Made by a program: the position numbers and the translations under genes
Notes under the pieces: model-generated
Told to the model about the DNA's origin: nothing
The model's input: only the letters and a program-made list of their open reading frames with translations
Databases searched by the model: none
Part shown: one piece after another, positions 57,026 through 64,000 of the stretch
Position numbering within the stretch: position 1 is the first letter of the stretch
How the letters are laid out: each line of letters starts with the position of its first letter
DNA from: CAYXLI01 sp964464925
GTDB lineage: Bacteria > Acidobacteriota > Terriglobia > Bryobacterales > Bryobacteraceae
Length of the DNA stretch: 64,000 nt
Assembly: GCA_964464925.1 (NCBI GenBank)
Contig: CAYXLI010000007.1
Location: 186,001-250,000 of the forward strand
Reading direction: 5' to 3'

Positions 57026-58396
57026 TCAGCCCTGAGCCGTCATCCGCTTGCCTGCCGCTGCCGTCAGTGCCTGCTCCATTTCCTCGCGATAGGCGTTCAG
57101 CGACTGTTCACAGTCCGCTTCGAAGCGCATCACCAGGACGGGCTGCGTGTTGGAGGCGCGAAGGAGTCCCCAGCCGTTCGGAAAGATTACACGCGCTCCG
57201 TCGATATCGACGATCGGATACTTGCCAGCGAAGTATTCCGCCACCTTTCCCACGATCCCAAACTTCACATCGTCCGTTGTATCCACGCGGATCTCGGGAG
57301 TCGAGACCAACCGGGGAAGACCCTCCGTCTGGGCAGACAAAGGCCTGCCGCTGCCGGCTACGATTTCGATTAGCCGGCACGCTGCGTACAGAGCGTCATC
57401 GAAGCCATAGTAGCGGTCCGCGAAGAAGATGTGGCCGCTCATTTCACCAGCCAGTTCGGCGTTCTCTTCCTTCATCTTTGCCTTGATCAGCGAGTGGCCG
57501 GTCTTGTACATGACAGGCCTGCCACCGAGCGCATTGATCTGGTCATACATCACCTGCGAGCACTTCACTTCGCCGATGAAGGTGGAACCTGGCTTGCGGC
57601 TCAGGATCTCTCTCGCATAGATGAGCAACAGGTAGTCACCCCAAACGACATTCCCCTTTTCGTCAATTGCGCCGATGCGGTCCGAATCGCCATCAAAGGC
57701 GATGCCCAGGTCCGCTCCCCGCTCCGCGACAGCTTTCTTAAGATGCAGCAGATTCTTTTCGACGGTCGGATCTGGATGATGATTGGGGAAGCTGCCGTCC
57801 ATGTCGAAAAACAGCTCAGTGGCCTCAACGTTCAGTTTCTCGAGCAGGCGGTGCATGGTGGGGCCGGCCGTGCCGTTCCCTGCGTCCACCACAACCCTGA
57901 CCCGACGCGAGAACGAGAACTGGCTCGCGATTTCATCCACGTAGGGAGTAGCGATGTCGAAGCTCTTCAACGTTCCCTGCCCCTGTGCGAAGTCGCCTTC
58001 CTCGATGATGCGGCGGACTTCCTGAATCTGCTCACCATGAATGGTGCCCGCCCCGAGCACAGTCTTGAATCCGTTGTATTCGGCCGGATTGTGGCTTCCC
58101 GTGATCATCAAACCACCGGCGGCGTGAAGATGCTTTGTGGAGTAATACAACAGCGGAGTGGGGACGGTGCCAACATCGGTGACATCGCAGCCGGTTGCCA
58201 GAAGGCCTTCGAGCAGCGCATCATGCAAACGATTCGAACTTAGCCGGCAATCGCGTCCCAGATTGATATTGCGGCCGCCGTGGCGCTGTAAGAACGTACC
58301 AACTCCGCGCCCCAGCTCGACAATATCGGGACTCTTGAGGTCGACATCGGCGACGCCGCGAATATCGTACTCGCGAAAGATGTTCGGATTGAGCAT
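57026..58396 (-). CDS. manB: Phosphomannomutase/phosphoglucomutase
   Basis: A 456-residue alpha-D-phosphohexomutase of the AlgC/ManB type that moves phosphate between C6 and C1 of mannose or glucose, feeding nucleotide-sugar synthesis. The phosphoserine loop is MITGSHNPAEYNGFK with Ser101, the metal-binding loop is IAFDGDSDRIG, the sugar-binding loop GEMSGHIFF and the phosphate-binding loop RASNTQPVLVMRFEAD. The N-terminus NIFREYDIRG is typical. It is the last gene in a long minus-strand row. The preferred sugar is not certain, so the symbol is approximate. Confidence 0.93.
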   Translation of the reverse strand: MLNPNIFREYDIRGVADVDLKSPDIVELGRGVGTFLQRHGGRNINLGRDCRLSSNRLHDALLEGLLATGCDVTDVGTVPTPLLYYSTKHLHAAGGLMITGSHNPAEYNGFKTVLGAGTIHGEQIQEVRRIIEEGDFAQGQGTLKSFDIATPYVDEIASQFSFSRRVRVVVDAGNGTAGPTMHRLLEKLNVEATELFFDMDGSFPNHHPDPTVEKNLLHLKKAVAERGADLGIAFDGDSDRIGAIDEKGNVVWGDYLLLIYAREILSRKPGSTFIGEVKCSQVMYDQINALGGRPVMYKTGHSLIKAKMKEENAELAGEMSGHIFFADRYYGFDDALYAACRLIEIVAGSGRPLSAQTEGLPRLVSTPEIRVDTTDDVKFGIVGKVAEYFAGKYPIVDIDGARVIFPNGWGLLRASNTQPVLVMRFEADCEQSLNAYREEMEQALTAAAGKRMTAQG

Positions 58397-58415
58397 AAAT
58401 TACGAAGGTAGCAGA

Positions 58416-59021
58416 TTAGCGTTTGCTCACGAACCGATTCCCCTCGATGACAAAACGCAACGGCCAGTCGGCGCAGTGCCGGATCCCAATGCGCGGCGTG
58501 GTGCGAATCCGAATAGCGGGTTCGTGCTTCGGCTTATAGACGCGCAGAGGACTATGGAGCAGGTCGGCACCATTCAATGCTCGTGTGATTCCCATGGCTA
58601 AAGTAAGCTTCCCCGGTCCGCTGGCCAGGTCTTCCAATTTTCTGGCTCCGGGCCTCCGCAGGCGCATCTCGTCGATGCCGCCGGCTGGTTCCAACGCCCG
58701 GATCAACACGCACCCGGGTGTGTTCTCCGGCTCAGCGACAATGTTCAAACACTCATACATGCCGTAGATGAAGTAGACATACGCATGGCCAGGCGGGCCG
58801 AAGATCACTTTGGTTCTTTCGGTAATGCCGCGAGAGGAGTGCGCCGCGAGATCGTCATTCCCTAGATACGCCTCTGTCTCGACAATTCTGCCCGCCGATT
58901 CGCCATGTACGAGGAGTTTGCCCAGTAACGACCGCGCGACAGTCACGGTTTTTCGCGCGTAAAACGATCTGGGGAGCAGTTCACACTCGCTCAAGCGCAG
59001 TGTGGCCGGATTCCCGGACAT
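58416..59021 (-). CDS. mpg: DNA-3-methyladenine glycosylase (AAG/MPG family)
   Basis: A 201-residue base-excision enzyme that removes alkylated purines. Family features are LPRSFYARKTVTVARSLLGKLLV, the catalytic Glu in GRIVETEAYLGNDDLAAHSSRG, the DNA-intercalating tyrosine in AYVYFIYGMYECLN and SGPGKLTLAMGI. The ATG at 59021 lies inside the 3' end of the permease gene, a 41-nt overlap; a TTG at 58994 would reduce that overlap to 14 nt and give a more typical length. It is translationally coupled either way. Confidence 0.9.
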   Translation of the reverse strand: MSGNPATLRLSECELLPRSFYARKTVTVARSLLGKLLVHGESAGRIVETEAYLGNDDLAAHSSRGITERTKVIFGPPGHAYVYFIYGMYECLNIVAEPENTPGCVLIRALEPAGGIDEMRLRRPGARKLEDLASGPGKLTLAMGITRALNGADLLHSPLRVYKPKHEPAIRIRTTPRIGIRHCADWPLRFVIEGNRFVSKR

Positions 59022-60393
59022 GAGACCTCAAGCGAAGGCGATAGACGATGGCGCCAGCGGCTATGGTCAACACCGCCGCCATAGAGACAACCGGCTGAAT
59101 GGTCAAGCCATACACGGTCATCCAAATGCCGATCAAGATGAATATTGCGGGCACAAGCGGATACGCGAAGCTCACGACCCGAAGCTTCTGCCAGCCCGGA
59201 CGCCGGCGGAACACGAACAGCGTACCGACCGAGATAACAACGAAGAAATTCAGACAAAAACCAATGTAGTAAACAAGTTGTGGGAAGGGGGTAAGGGTCA
59301 GGATCATGGAGCAGAGCCCCTGGCACAGAATCGCGACCGTGGGCACGTGCCGCTTCTCATCGATGCGCGCAGCGATCGGGAAGAAGGCGCCGTTCTTGGC
59401 CATGGCGTAATAGAGGCGCGGCCCGATGGTGACCATTGCATTCACTGTGGAGGTGAGCGAGAGTGCCATGAGCGCGCTAAATATTCCGGCGACCTCCGAG
59501 CCAAAGAGATTCCGAGCAGTGATGCTGCCGATGGCGATTTCGCCTTTCATATTCTCAAGCGGTGTGCTGTAGATGAAGACAACGTTCAGCAGGATGTAAA
59601 GTGCGGAGACCAGGACAGTGCCAACGGTGAGAGCCATGGGTAATGTCCGCTCCGGCCGCTTGAGTTCTTCGGCGATATACGTCGCGGCATTCCATCCGCT
59701 GTAGCTGAGATAGATCCAGAACAAGCTGATGGGGAACTGCGCAGCGAGCGAAGTGTTCACGTTACGGACAGCCGGCGTAGAAAAGTGAGCCCAGTTGCCG
59801 GCCCCCGCCGTGAGTCCGAAGAAGATGAAAACGAGCAGCACCACCACCTTCAAACCGGTGAGCGAATTCTGTACGCGCGCGACCTGCTTCAGGTTCAGCA
59901 GGTTGATCAGAGTGAAAACCAGAATCAGGCCGGCTGCGAGCAGTTGCGCACCGCCGATTGTGAAGGCCATTTCTCCGCTGCCTAGGGTGAATTGGGCATT
60001 CGCCTGCTTTACTGAAGGCACGAAGTAGCCGACGTAATCAGAGAACGCGAGCGCCGCTAAGGCGATCGGAGCCGAGAATCCGGCGAAAAACGAGATCCAG
60101 CCGGACATAAAGCCCCAAGTGGGGCCGTAGGCTTCGGTGAGATACACATACTCGCCGCCGGAACTGGGATAGTTGATACCCAGTTCCGAATAGCAGAAAG
60201 AACCCAGCAGTGCGCAGAGGGCGCCGACGGCCCAGATACCCAGAATCAGGTTTGCGCTTCCCAATTGTCCGGCAAGGAATCCGCTGGTGGTGAAGATACC
60301 GGTCCCCACCATGTTTGAAACCACGATCGCGGCAGCCGAGACCACACCCAGTTGGCGGACCAGCCCCGCAGCGGACCTGGCTGGTATTGGCAT
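58981..60393 (-). CDS. APC-family amino-acid permease
   Basis: A 470-residue transporter with about 12 spans. The start at 60393 is chosen because VRQLGVVSAAAIVVSNMVGTGIFTTSGFLAGQLG is the family N-terminus; the frame upstream of it codes nothing similar. Other marks are YPSSGGEYVYLTEAYGPTWGFMSGWISFFAG and SYSGWNAATYIAEELKRPERTLP. It would import or exchange an amino acid or amine. The substrate cannot be read. The 3' end overlaps the glycosylase gene; the upstream neighbour is the reductase of the glycosyltransferase operon. Confidence 0.92.
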   Translation of the reverse strand: MPIPARSAAGLVRQLGVVSAAAIVVSNMVGTGIFTTSGFLAGQLGSANLILGIWAVGALCALLGSFCYSELGINYPSSGGEYVYLTEAYGPTWGFMSGWISFFAGFSAPIALAALAFSDYVGYFVPSVKQANAQFTLGSGEMAFTIGGAQLLAAGLILVFTLINLLNLKQVARVQNSLTGLKVVVLLVFIFFGLTAGAGNWAHFSTPAVRNVNTSLAAQFPISLFWIYLSYSGWNAATYIAEELKRPERTLPMALTVGTVLVSALYILLNVVFIYSTPLENMKGEIAIGSITARNLFGSEVAGIFSALMALSLTSTVNAMVTIGPRLYYAMAKNGAFFPIAARIDEKRHVPTVAILCQGLCSMILTLTPFPQLVYYIGFCLNFFVVISVGTLFVFRRRPGWQKLRVVSFAYPLVPAIFILIGIWMTVYGLTIQPVVSMAAVLTIAAGAIVYRLRLRSHVRESGHTALERV

Positions 60394-60409
60394 GCCTTCA
60401 TGATAACCG

Positions 60410-61198
60410 CTATGTGCCGAGGGAATGCCCGGTGAGGCTTTGCCCTCCATCGCACACGTAGACCGCGCCCGTTACGTAGGTTGCAGCCGAGGAAGAGAGG
60501 AACAACGCAAGGTCCGCGATCTCATCTTTACTGGCGAAGCGGCGCAGGGGGATGCTGTTCGCGATGCGGTCATGGATCTCAGGAGTGGGCGCTAGGCGAC
60601 GCATGCCTTCGGTGCCGGCTACAGGACCCGGAGAGATGCAGTTGACGCGCACGCCTGAGGGTCCCCATTCCAGAGCGAGCACCTTGGTCAGCATATCTAT
60701 GCCCGACTTGGCGGCGCACACATGGGCCTGCGATTCGATGGGGACAAACGCGTGGGTGGCTGAGATGCTCAGAATGGATGCGCCCGGCTTGCGCAGAAAT
60801 TCGTAACCGCCGCGGCAGGTGTTGAAGGTTCCCAGAAGGTCTATGTCAACGACGCTCTTGAAGCCGTTCGACGACATCCCGAGCACCGGCGAAGGGAAGT
60901 TTCCGGCCGCGCCGCAGACGAGAAGATCGACCTCACCCCATAGTTCGCCGGTACGGCGGAAGGCTGTCTGCAGCGCGTCATAATTGCGAACATCCGCCGC
61001 AATGCCGTGCGCTTCCCTTCCCGCGGCACGCAACGCCGCTACGGCTTCATCCAGCCGTTCCTGCCTGCGGCCGACCAGCATAACACGGGCGCCGTGCTCC
61101 GCAAAACGTTCCGCGATACGCAAAGTGATGCCACTGCCGCCTCCAGTAAGAAAGGCTGTTTTGCCGGCAAGAAGCTGGTCGCGAAAAATCGAGTTCAT
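60410..61198 (-). CDS. 2,4-dienoyl-CoA reductase-like SDR
   Basis: A 262-residue short-chain dehydrogenase. The ATG at 61198 overlaps the glycosyltransferase stop (ATGA). The cofactor loop is GGGSGITLRIAERFAEHG. The usual Tyr of YxxxK is replaced by His in the stretch QAHVCAAKSGIDMLTKVLALEWGPSGVRVN, which is exactly the peroxisomal/mitochondrial DECR pattern (QAH..AKAG). The protein therefore probably reduces dienoyl-CoA in beta-oxidation of unsaturated fatty acids rather than being a normal FabG. Its place in an operon with a glycosyltransferase is unexpected. Confidence 0.85.
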   Translation of the reverse strand: MNSIFRDQLLAGKTAFLTGGGSGITLRIAERFAEHGARVMLVGRRQERLDEAVAALRAAGREAHGIAADVRNYDALQTAFRRTGELWGEVDLLVCGAAGNFPSPVLGMSSNGFKSVVDIDLLGTFNTCRGGYEFLRKPGASILSISATHAFVPIESQAHVCAAKSGIDMLTKVLALEWGPSGVRVNCISPGPVAGTEGMRRLAPTPEIHDRIANSIPLRRFASKDEIADLALFLSSSAATYVTGAVYVCDGGQSLTGHSLGT

Positions 61199-62370
61199 GA
61201 GACACCAAGGGTGAGGGTGTTTACATAAGCATCGTAAACGGAATCGAAGACACGGTCCCACGAAAGAGACATCGCCTGCGCACGGGCAGCAAGTTTCATT
61301 CGCGACAGTGCGTCGCGATCGTCGTAGAGATGCAAGATGTGCTTGAGAAAAGCGTGGTCGTCCGCCGCAACGTATCCTGTAATTCCATCCTGTACCAGAA
61401 ACTTTGGGCCGCCCTGAGCAGTGACGACGGATGGCACCCCGGACGCTTGCGCTTCCTGGATAACGTTGCCATAGGTATCAGTTTCCGAGGGGAAAGCGAA
61501 GACGTCCATCCGAGCGTAGGCGCGGGCAAGGTCTTCTCCATGCAGCACGCCTGCAAATTCCACTTGCCGCAGATTCTGTTGCAACCACTCGCGTTCCGTA
61601 CCGGCGCCAATGATCAAGAAGCGGTAATCCTGACGGCCGGCCGAGACCAATGCGCGTTCGACGTCCGCCAGAAACCGGACGCGCTTTTCCGGACTCAGCC
61701 TGCCCACATAGCCGATGATTAATGAAGCGGAGTCTTCAGGCGGCCGTTTGGCCGGATCGTACAGAATGGTATCCACACCACGCTGCATGAGGAAGCATGG
61801 CTTACCAGTTTTCCGAACCAGAAGGTCAACCACTTCCTCATTCGGAGCGAACAGCATTTTCGCAAGCCGGTAAAACAGTGCGGCCCCGAGGAGTGCCTGG
61901 TCTTCAGCGACGGCACCTATCTTGTGACTCGTCTCGTCGTCGAGGAAACCGAGGAGTTTCTCCAGCCGCCGACCAGCATATTCATGCACGTTGGTGTGCC
62001 ACGATGCGACCAGTGGGATGTGGCTGCGATGTGCGATGGCGGCGCCGAGTTGTCCAAAATCGCCCGGGCCGGTGATGTGGATGAGGTCGGGCGCGAACTG
62101 GCGAACGGTTCGCTCAGCGTCGTTGTAAAAGCGCCAAAGACCCACATCAAAACTGAGATCGGTTTCCAAGCCGAAGGACAATGGCCCCCGGTGCAACTCA
62201 TACGTGAGGACGCTGCCGTCGGTGGATTGCTCAGTACGCGGCCCGGCATGAACGCTGAGGAACGGCAGGTTATGGCGCCGCGCGTATGCGTCGAATTGCC
62301 GGCTTGTTAGTGCAACACCGTTTACTTCATGAAATGAATCTGTAAAGAATGCGACGCGCGCTCTCCCCAC
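61195..62370 (-). CDS. GT4-family glycosyltransferase
   Basis: A 391-residue cytoplasmic-membrane-associated enzyme of the mannosyltransferase type. The GTG at 62370 overlaps the PHP gene stop by one base (TAGTG). The N-terminal half has RVAFFTDSFHEVNGVALTSRQF and HITGPGDFGQLGAAIAHRSHIPLVASWHTNVHEY; the nucleotide-sugar binding half has IIGYVGRLSPEKRVRFL and the EX7E signature in FPSETDTYGNVIQEAQASGVP. Close relatives include PimB/MgtA-type mannosyl or glucosyl transferases of glycolipid synthesis. Operon with the PHP protein and the SDR. Confidence 0.91.
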   Translation of the reverse strand: MGRARVAFFTDSFHEVNGVALTSRQFDAYARRHNLPFLSVHAGPRTEQSTDGSVLTYELHRGPLSFGLETDLSFDVGLWRFYNDAERTVRQFAPDLIHITGPGDFGQLGAAIAHRSHIPLVASWHTNVHEYAGRRLEKLLGFLDDETSHKIGAVAEDQALLGAALFYRLAKMLFAPNEEVVDLLVRKTGKPCFLMQRGVDTILYDPAKRPPEDSASLIIGYVGRLSPEKRVRFLADVERALVSAGRQDYRFLIIGAGTEREWLQQNLRQVEFAGVLHGEDLARAYARMDVFAFPSETDTYGNVIQEAQASGVPSVVTAQGGPKFLVQDGITGYVAADDHAFLKHILHLYDDRDALSRMKLAARAQAMSLSWDRVFDSVYDAYVNTLTLGVS

Positions 62371-63467
62371 TAAGAGGTCTCCCTCCGCAAGGCTAGCGCA
62401 CTTCTTGCGACACCGCGGAAGGTTGGGGCACCTAAGAGACGCACGCCAGAGGCGAAGGCCCGCACGACGAAGGGTCCTTCGCCCCGCCACACGGTGGAGA
62501 GCGAACGAACCGTGCCATCGTTCGCCTCATAATACACGCGGTCGGTCCAGCGGCGGCGGCCCTCCGGGAGGTTGTCGTAGTCCTTCATAATGTCCCCCAG
62601 ATTCTGCAGAATGCGATAACGCATCGGCTCACTGTAATGGGGCAAGTAGACGACGAAGCTGCGCCGGTCGCGTCGAATCTCCTCGACGAACTCCTCGAAA
62701 ACGGCTGCATTCGTGTAATTCACAACAGAGTTCGGCTCGCATCCGTGGCGGTCGCCTCCGGAAATGACCGGCAGCCCCCAGGCGTCGGCCAGATTCTCGA
62801 CGGCTTTGTTCTCCTGGATGGGGCGAAGCCCGTTCAATTCGAAGGCATGAATAAAAGTGGAATTCCGACGAAGGAATGTTTCCACGAGCTGCGCGTGCGT
62901 AGCTGCGCCGATTTCCGCTTCATCCCAGAAAGGATGATTGAACACGATCAACGTCTCCTGGCTTTCGTTCAGGAGCGCCAGCGCCTGGGTGACCTTATCG
63001 GCGAGACCGGAATTTGCACATTCCTGCATATTGGCCCATAGAGCACGGGCGCGGTTTGCAGGTAAATTGTGAACGCCGATGTGAAAGAAAGAGCCGCCCG
63101 AGCCAACCGGGACCGTCCACTCGACGGAGATGGGGACAGTGGGATAGATGACTTGTAAGGAGCTGCCCGCTTCAATGTCGTCGTGATCCGAAAGAGAAAC
63201 CAGAGCGTATCGGGCCAATTCGGTTTCAATCTGGGTTCGCTCGAGCTCATAAGCAAGTTTGGCGCTGAGCGGAGGCGTCCACCAGGCGCGCCGCAGGTCC
63301 AGCCGGGTGCCGTGGACCTCTTCATATCGCGCGAGCTGCCTGTCGACCATCTGGGAAAGGATCGGCACCTTCCGGCTGAGTCGAGGGATGAACCCGAGAT
63401 TCTCCAGTGAGTGTTCAGTGTGGCTGTGCAGTGAAACCGCAGTACGAAAGTAACGGCGTGCGTTCAT
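62370..63467 (-). CDS. PHP-domain metal-dependent hydrolase
   Basis: A ~365-residue protein. The ATG at 63467 begins NARRYFRTAVSLHSHTEHS with the PHP metal ligands His14 and His16; others are in VSLSDHDDIEAG, IVFNHPFWDEAE and ISGGDRHGCEPN. PHP domains act as phosphoesterases. Its tight coupling with the glycosyltransferase suggests a role in glycolipid precursor processing, e.g. removal of a phosphate; this is inferred. The operon continues with the glycosyltransferase and the SDR. Confidence 0.8.
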   Translation of the reverse strand: MNARRYFRTAVSLHSHTEHSLENLGFIPRLSRKVPILSQMVDRQLARYEEVHGTRLDLRRAWWTPPLSAKLAYELERTQIETELARYALVSLSDHDDIEAGSSLQVIYPTVPISVEWTVPVGSGGSFFHIGVHNLPANRARALWANMQECANSGLADKVTQALALLNESQETLIVFNHPFWDEAEIGAATHAQLVETFLRRNSTFIHAFELNGLRPIQENKAVENLADAWGLPVISGGDRHGCEPNSVVNYTNAAVFEEFVEEIRRDRRSFVVYLPHYSEPMRYRILQNLGDIMKDYDNLPEGRRRWTDRVYYEANDGTVRSLSTVWRGEGPFVVRAFASGVRLLGAPTFRGVARSALALRRETS

Positions 63468-63527
63468 CAATACCGTTAGCGTGACTGAACACTCTTTCAA
63501 CCGTGTGGGAGAACTATGAAAAACCGT

Positions 63528-63995
63528 TTACTGTACGCTCACTTCTTTGCGGGTAGCAAGTACCTGCTCAAAAACATCTTTCAGTTTTTCCGTCGCCTGC
63601 CGGGCGAACATACCGGAAAGAGAAGCGACGGCCGCTACCCCATAAGGATTCATGGTTGCGGTGGCAGCATCGCCGGATCCGGCAATCAGACCGGCACGGA
63701 TCACAAAATAGACAACCAGCGCGAGCGTCGCTCCAATGCCGGGGCGCAACGCGTACCACCACACCCATTCGATGGTGAGTTGGCCCGCGCCAGCGTAGCT
63801 AATGAATGACGTGGCCAGATGAATGCAACTGCCAAGTGCGCCGGCAGCGGCAGTCATCCAGATAAAGCGGGCTTCCAAAGCAAGGCCAGTCCATCGAGGA
63901 TTGTTACCTGGCCAGAGCTGGACCAGCACCCAGGTGAGCGCCAGATTCAAGGCGGCCATCCAAAACGCAACGCCCAGTTTGTGCCGCATATTCAT
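63528..63995 (-). CDS. Four-span membrane protein of unknown function, probably complete or nearly so
   Basis: A 155-residue inner-membrane protein with about four hydrophobic segments (FWMAALNLALTWVLVQLW, RFIWMTAAAGALGSCIHLATSFISYAG, WWYALRPGIGATLALVVYFVIRAGLIA) and a soluble helical tail (ARQATEKLKDVFEQVLATRKEVSVQ). No domain is recognised. The ATG at 63995 lies 5 bases from the window end and the frame may continue upstream, so the true start is uncertain. It is divergent from nothing visible; the next gene on its strand is the PHP gene. Confidence 0.7.
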   Translation of the reverse strand: MNMRHKLGVAFWMAALNLALTWVLVQLWPGNNPRWTGLALEARFIWMTAAAGALGSCIHLATSFISYAGAGQLTIEWVWWYALRPGIGATLALVVYFVIRAGLIAGSGDAATATMNPYGVAAVASLSGMFARQATEKLKDVFEQVLATRKEVSVQ

Positions 63996-64000
63996 CGGTT

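Noticed and set aside
57431..58243. 270-codon plus-strand frame in the phosphomannomutase gene
   Set aside because: The opposite strand carries TGSHNP and GDSDRIG; this frame is a by-product.
1..64000. CRISPR array, insertion sequence, integrase or prophage
   Set aside because: No spaced direct repeats, no transposase or integrase motifs and no att-like repeat beside the tRNA-His gene were found.

Overview
The window is about 64 kb of chromosomal DNA, moderately GC-rich and densely coded. It looks like an Acidobacteriota genome of the Bryobacterales/Solibacter type. The pointers are a protein with the Solibacter-type C-terminal domain (TIGR03437), a 1180-residue Oar-like TonB receptor with a carboxypeptidase-regulatory N-terminus, a CRTAC1/ASPIC-UnbV protein, a tandem DUF1080 protein, Tat-exported enzymes and a cupin almost identical in plan to the Granulicella hydroxynitrile lyase. 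This taxonomic reading is inferred from gene families. I see no rRNA, insertion sequence, prophage or CRISPR array.

Layout. 1-3.8 kb: 3' part of an EF-G gene, a clear terminator, then a two-domain esterase (CE15 plus SGNH). 3.8-7.5 kb: an AraC regulator divergent from an aldo/keto reductase (frameshifted), cupin and zinc alcohol dehydrogenase operon. 7.6-17.1 kb: argS, the TIGR03437 protein, DUF2061, ferredoxin, a lipoprotein, a degenerate amidohydrolase, accC, a carboxypeptidase-regulatory protein and a ThuA gene remnant. 17.1-22.7 kb: a Fur-family regulator, an FHA-GAF-PP2C phosphatase, a secreted gluzincin, a secreted LolA-like protein and a Tat-tagged DegT aminotransferase with a frameshift. 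22.7-30.4 kb: the aguB-aguA pair for agmatine to putrescine, an M14 peptidase, DUF481, fabG, ubiD. 30.4-36.4 kb: tRNA-His, a tiny zinc ribbon, a NagX-like membrane acyltransferase, a methyltransferase, a tiny membrane protein, an orphan ABC-2 permease, a sulfatase and a tandem DUF1080 protein.

36.4-39.5 kb is the least explained part. A 63-residue secreted peptide carries two copies of a KDNPLPSCxPC motif. It lies upstream of a polytopic membrane protein and a one-span membrane protein on the same strand, next to an unknown soluble protein and an XRE regulator whose S24-like domain lacks its catalytic serine. 39.6-43.1 kb: ubiX, pheA and a coupled Gfo/Idh/MocA-TIM-barrel pair. 43.1-50.4 kb: a TPR protein and a seven-haem cytochrome face a TonB receptor-CRTAC1 operon. 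50.4-64 kb: a class V aminotransferase, an M48 protease, a CHRD/PEP-CTERM protein, a GH36 alpha-galactosidase, two unknown proteins, phosphomannomutase, 3-methyladenine glycosylase, an APC permease and a PHP-glycosyltransferase-reductase operon.

The functional theme is breakdown of plant and microbial polysaccharide outside the cytoplasm (CE15/SGNH, GH36, sulfatase, DUF1080, TonB), mixed with housekeeping genes. Several start codons sit 6-10 nt behind a TATACT/TATGAT-like -10 box, which suggests that leaderless transcripts are common here. Two single-base frameshifts in otherwise well-conserved genes could be real decay or assembly errors.
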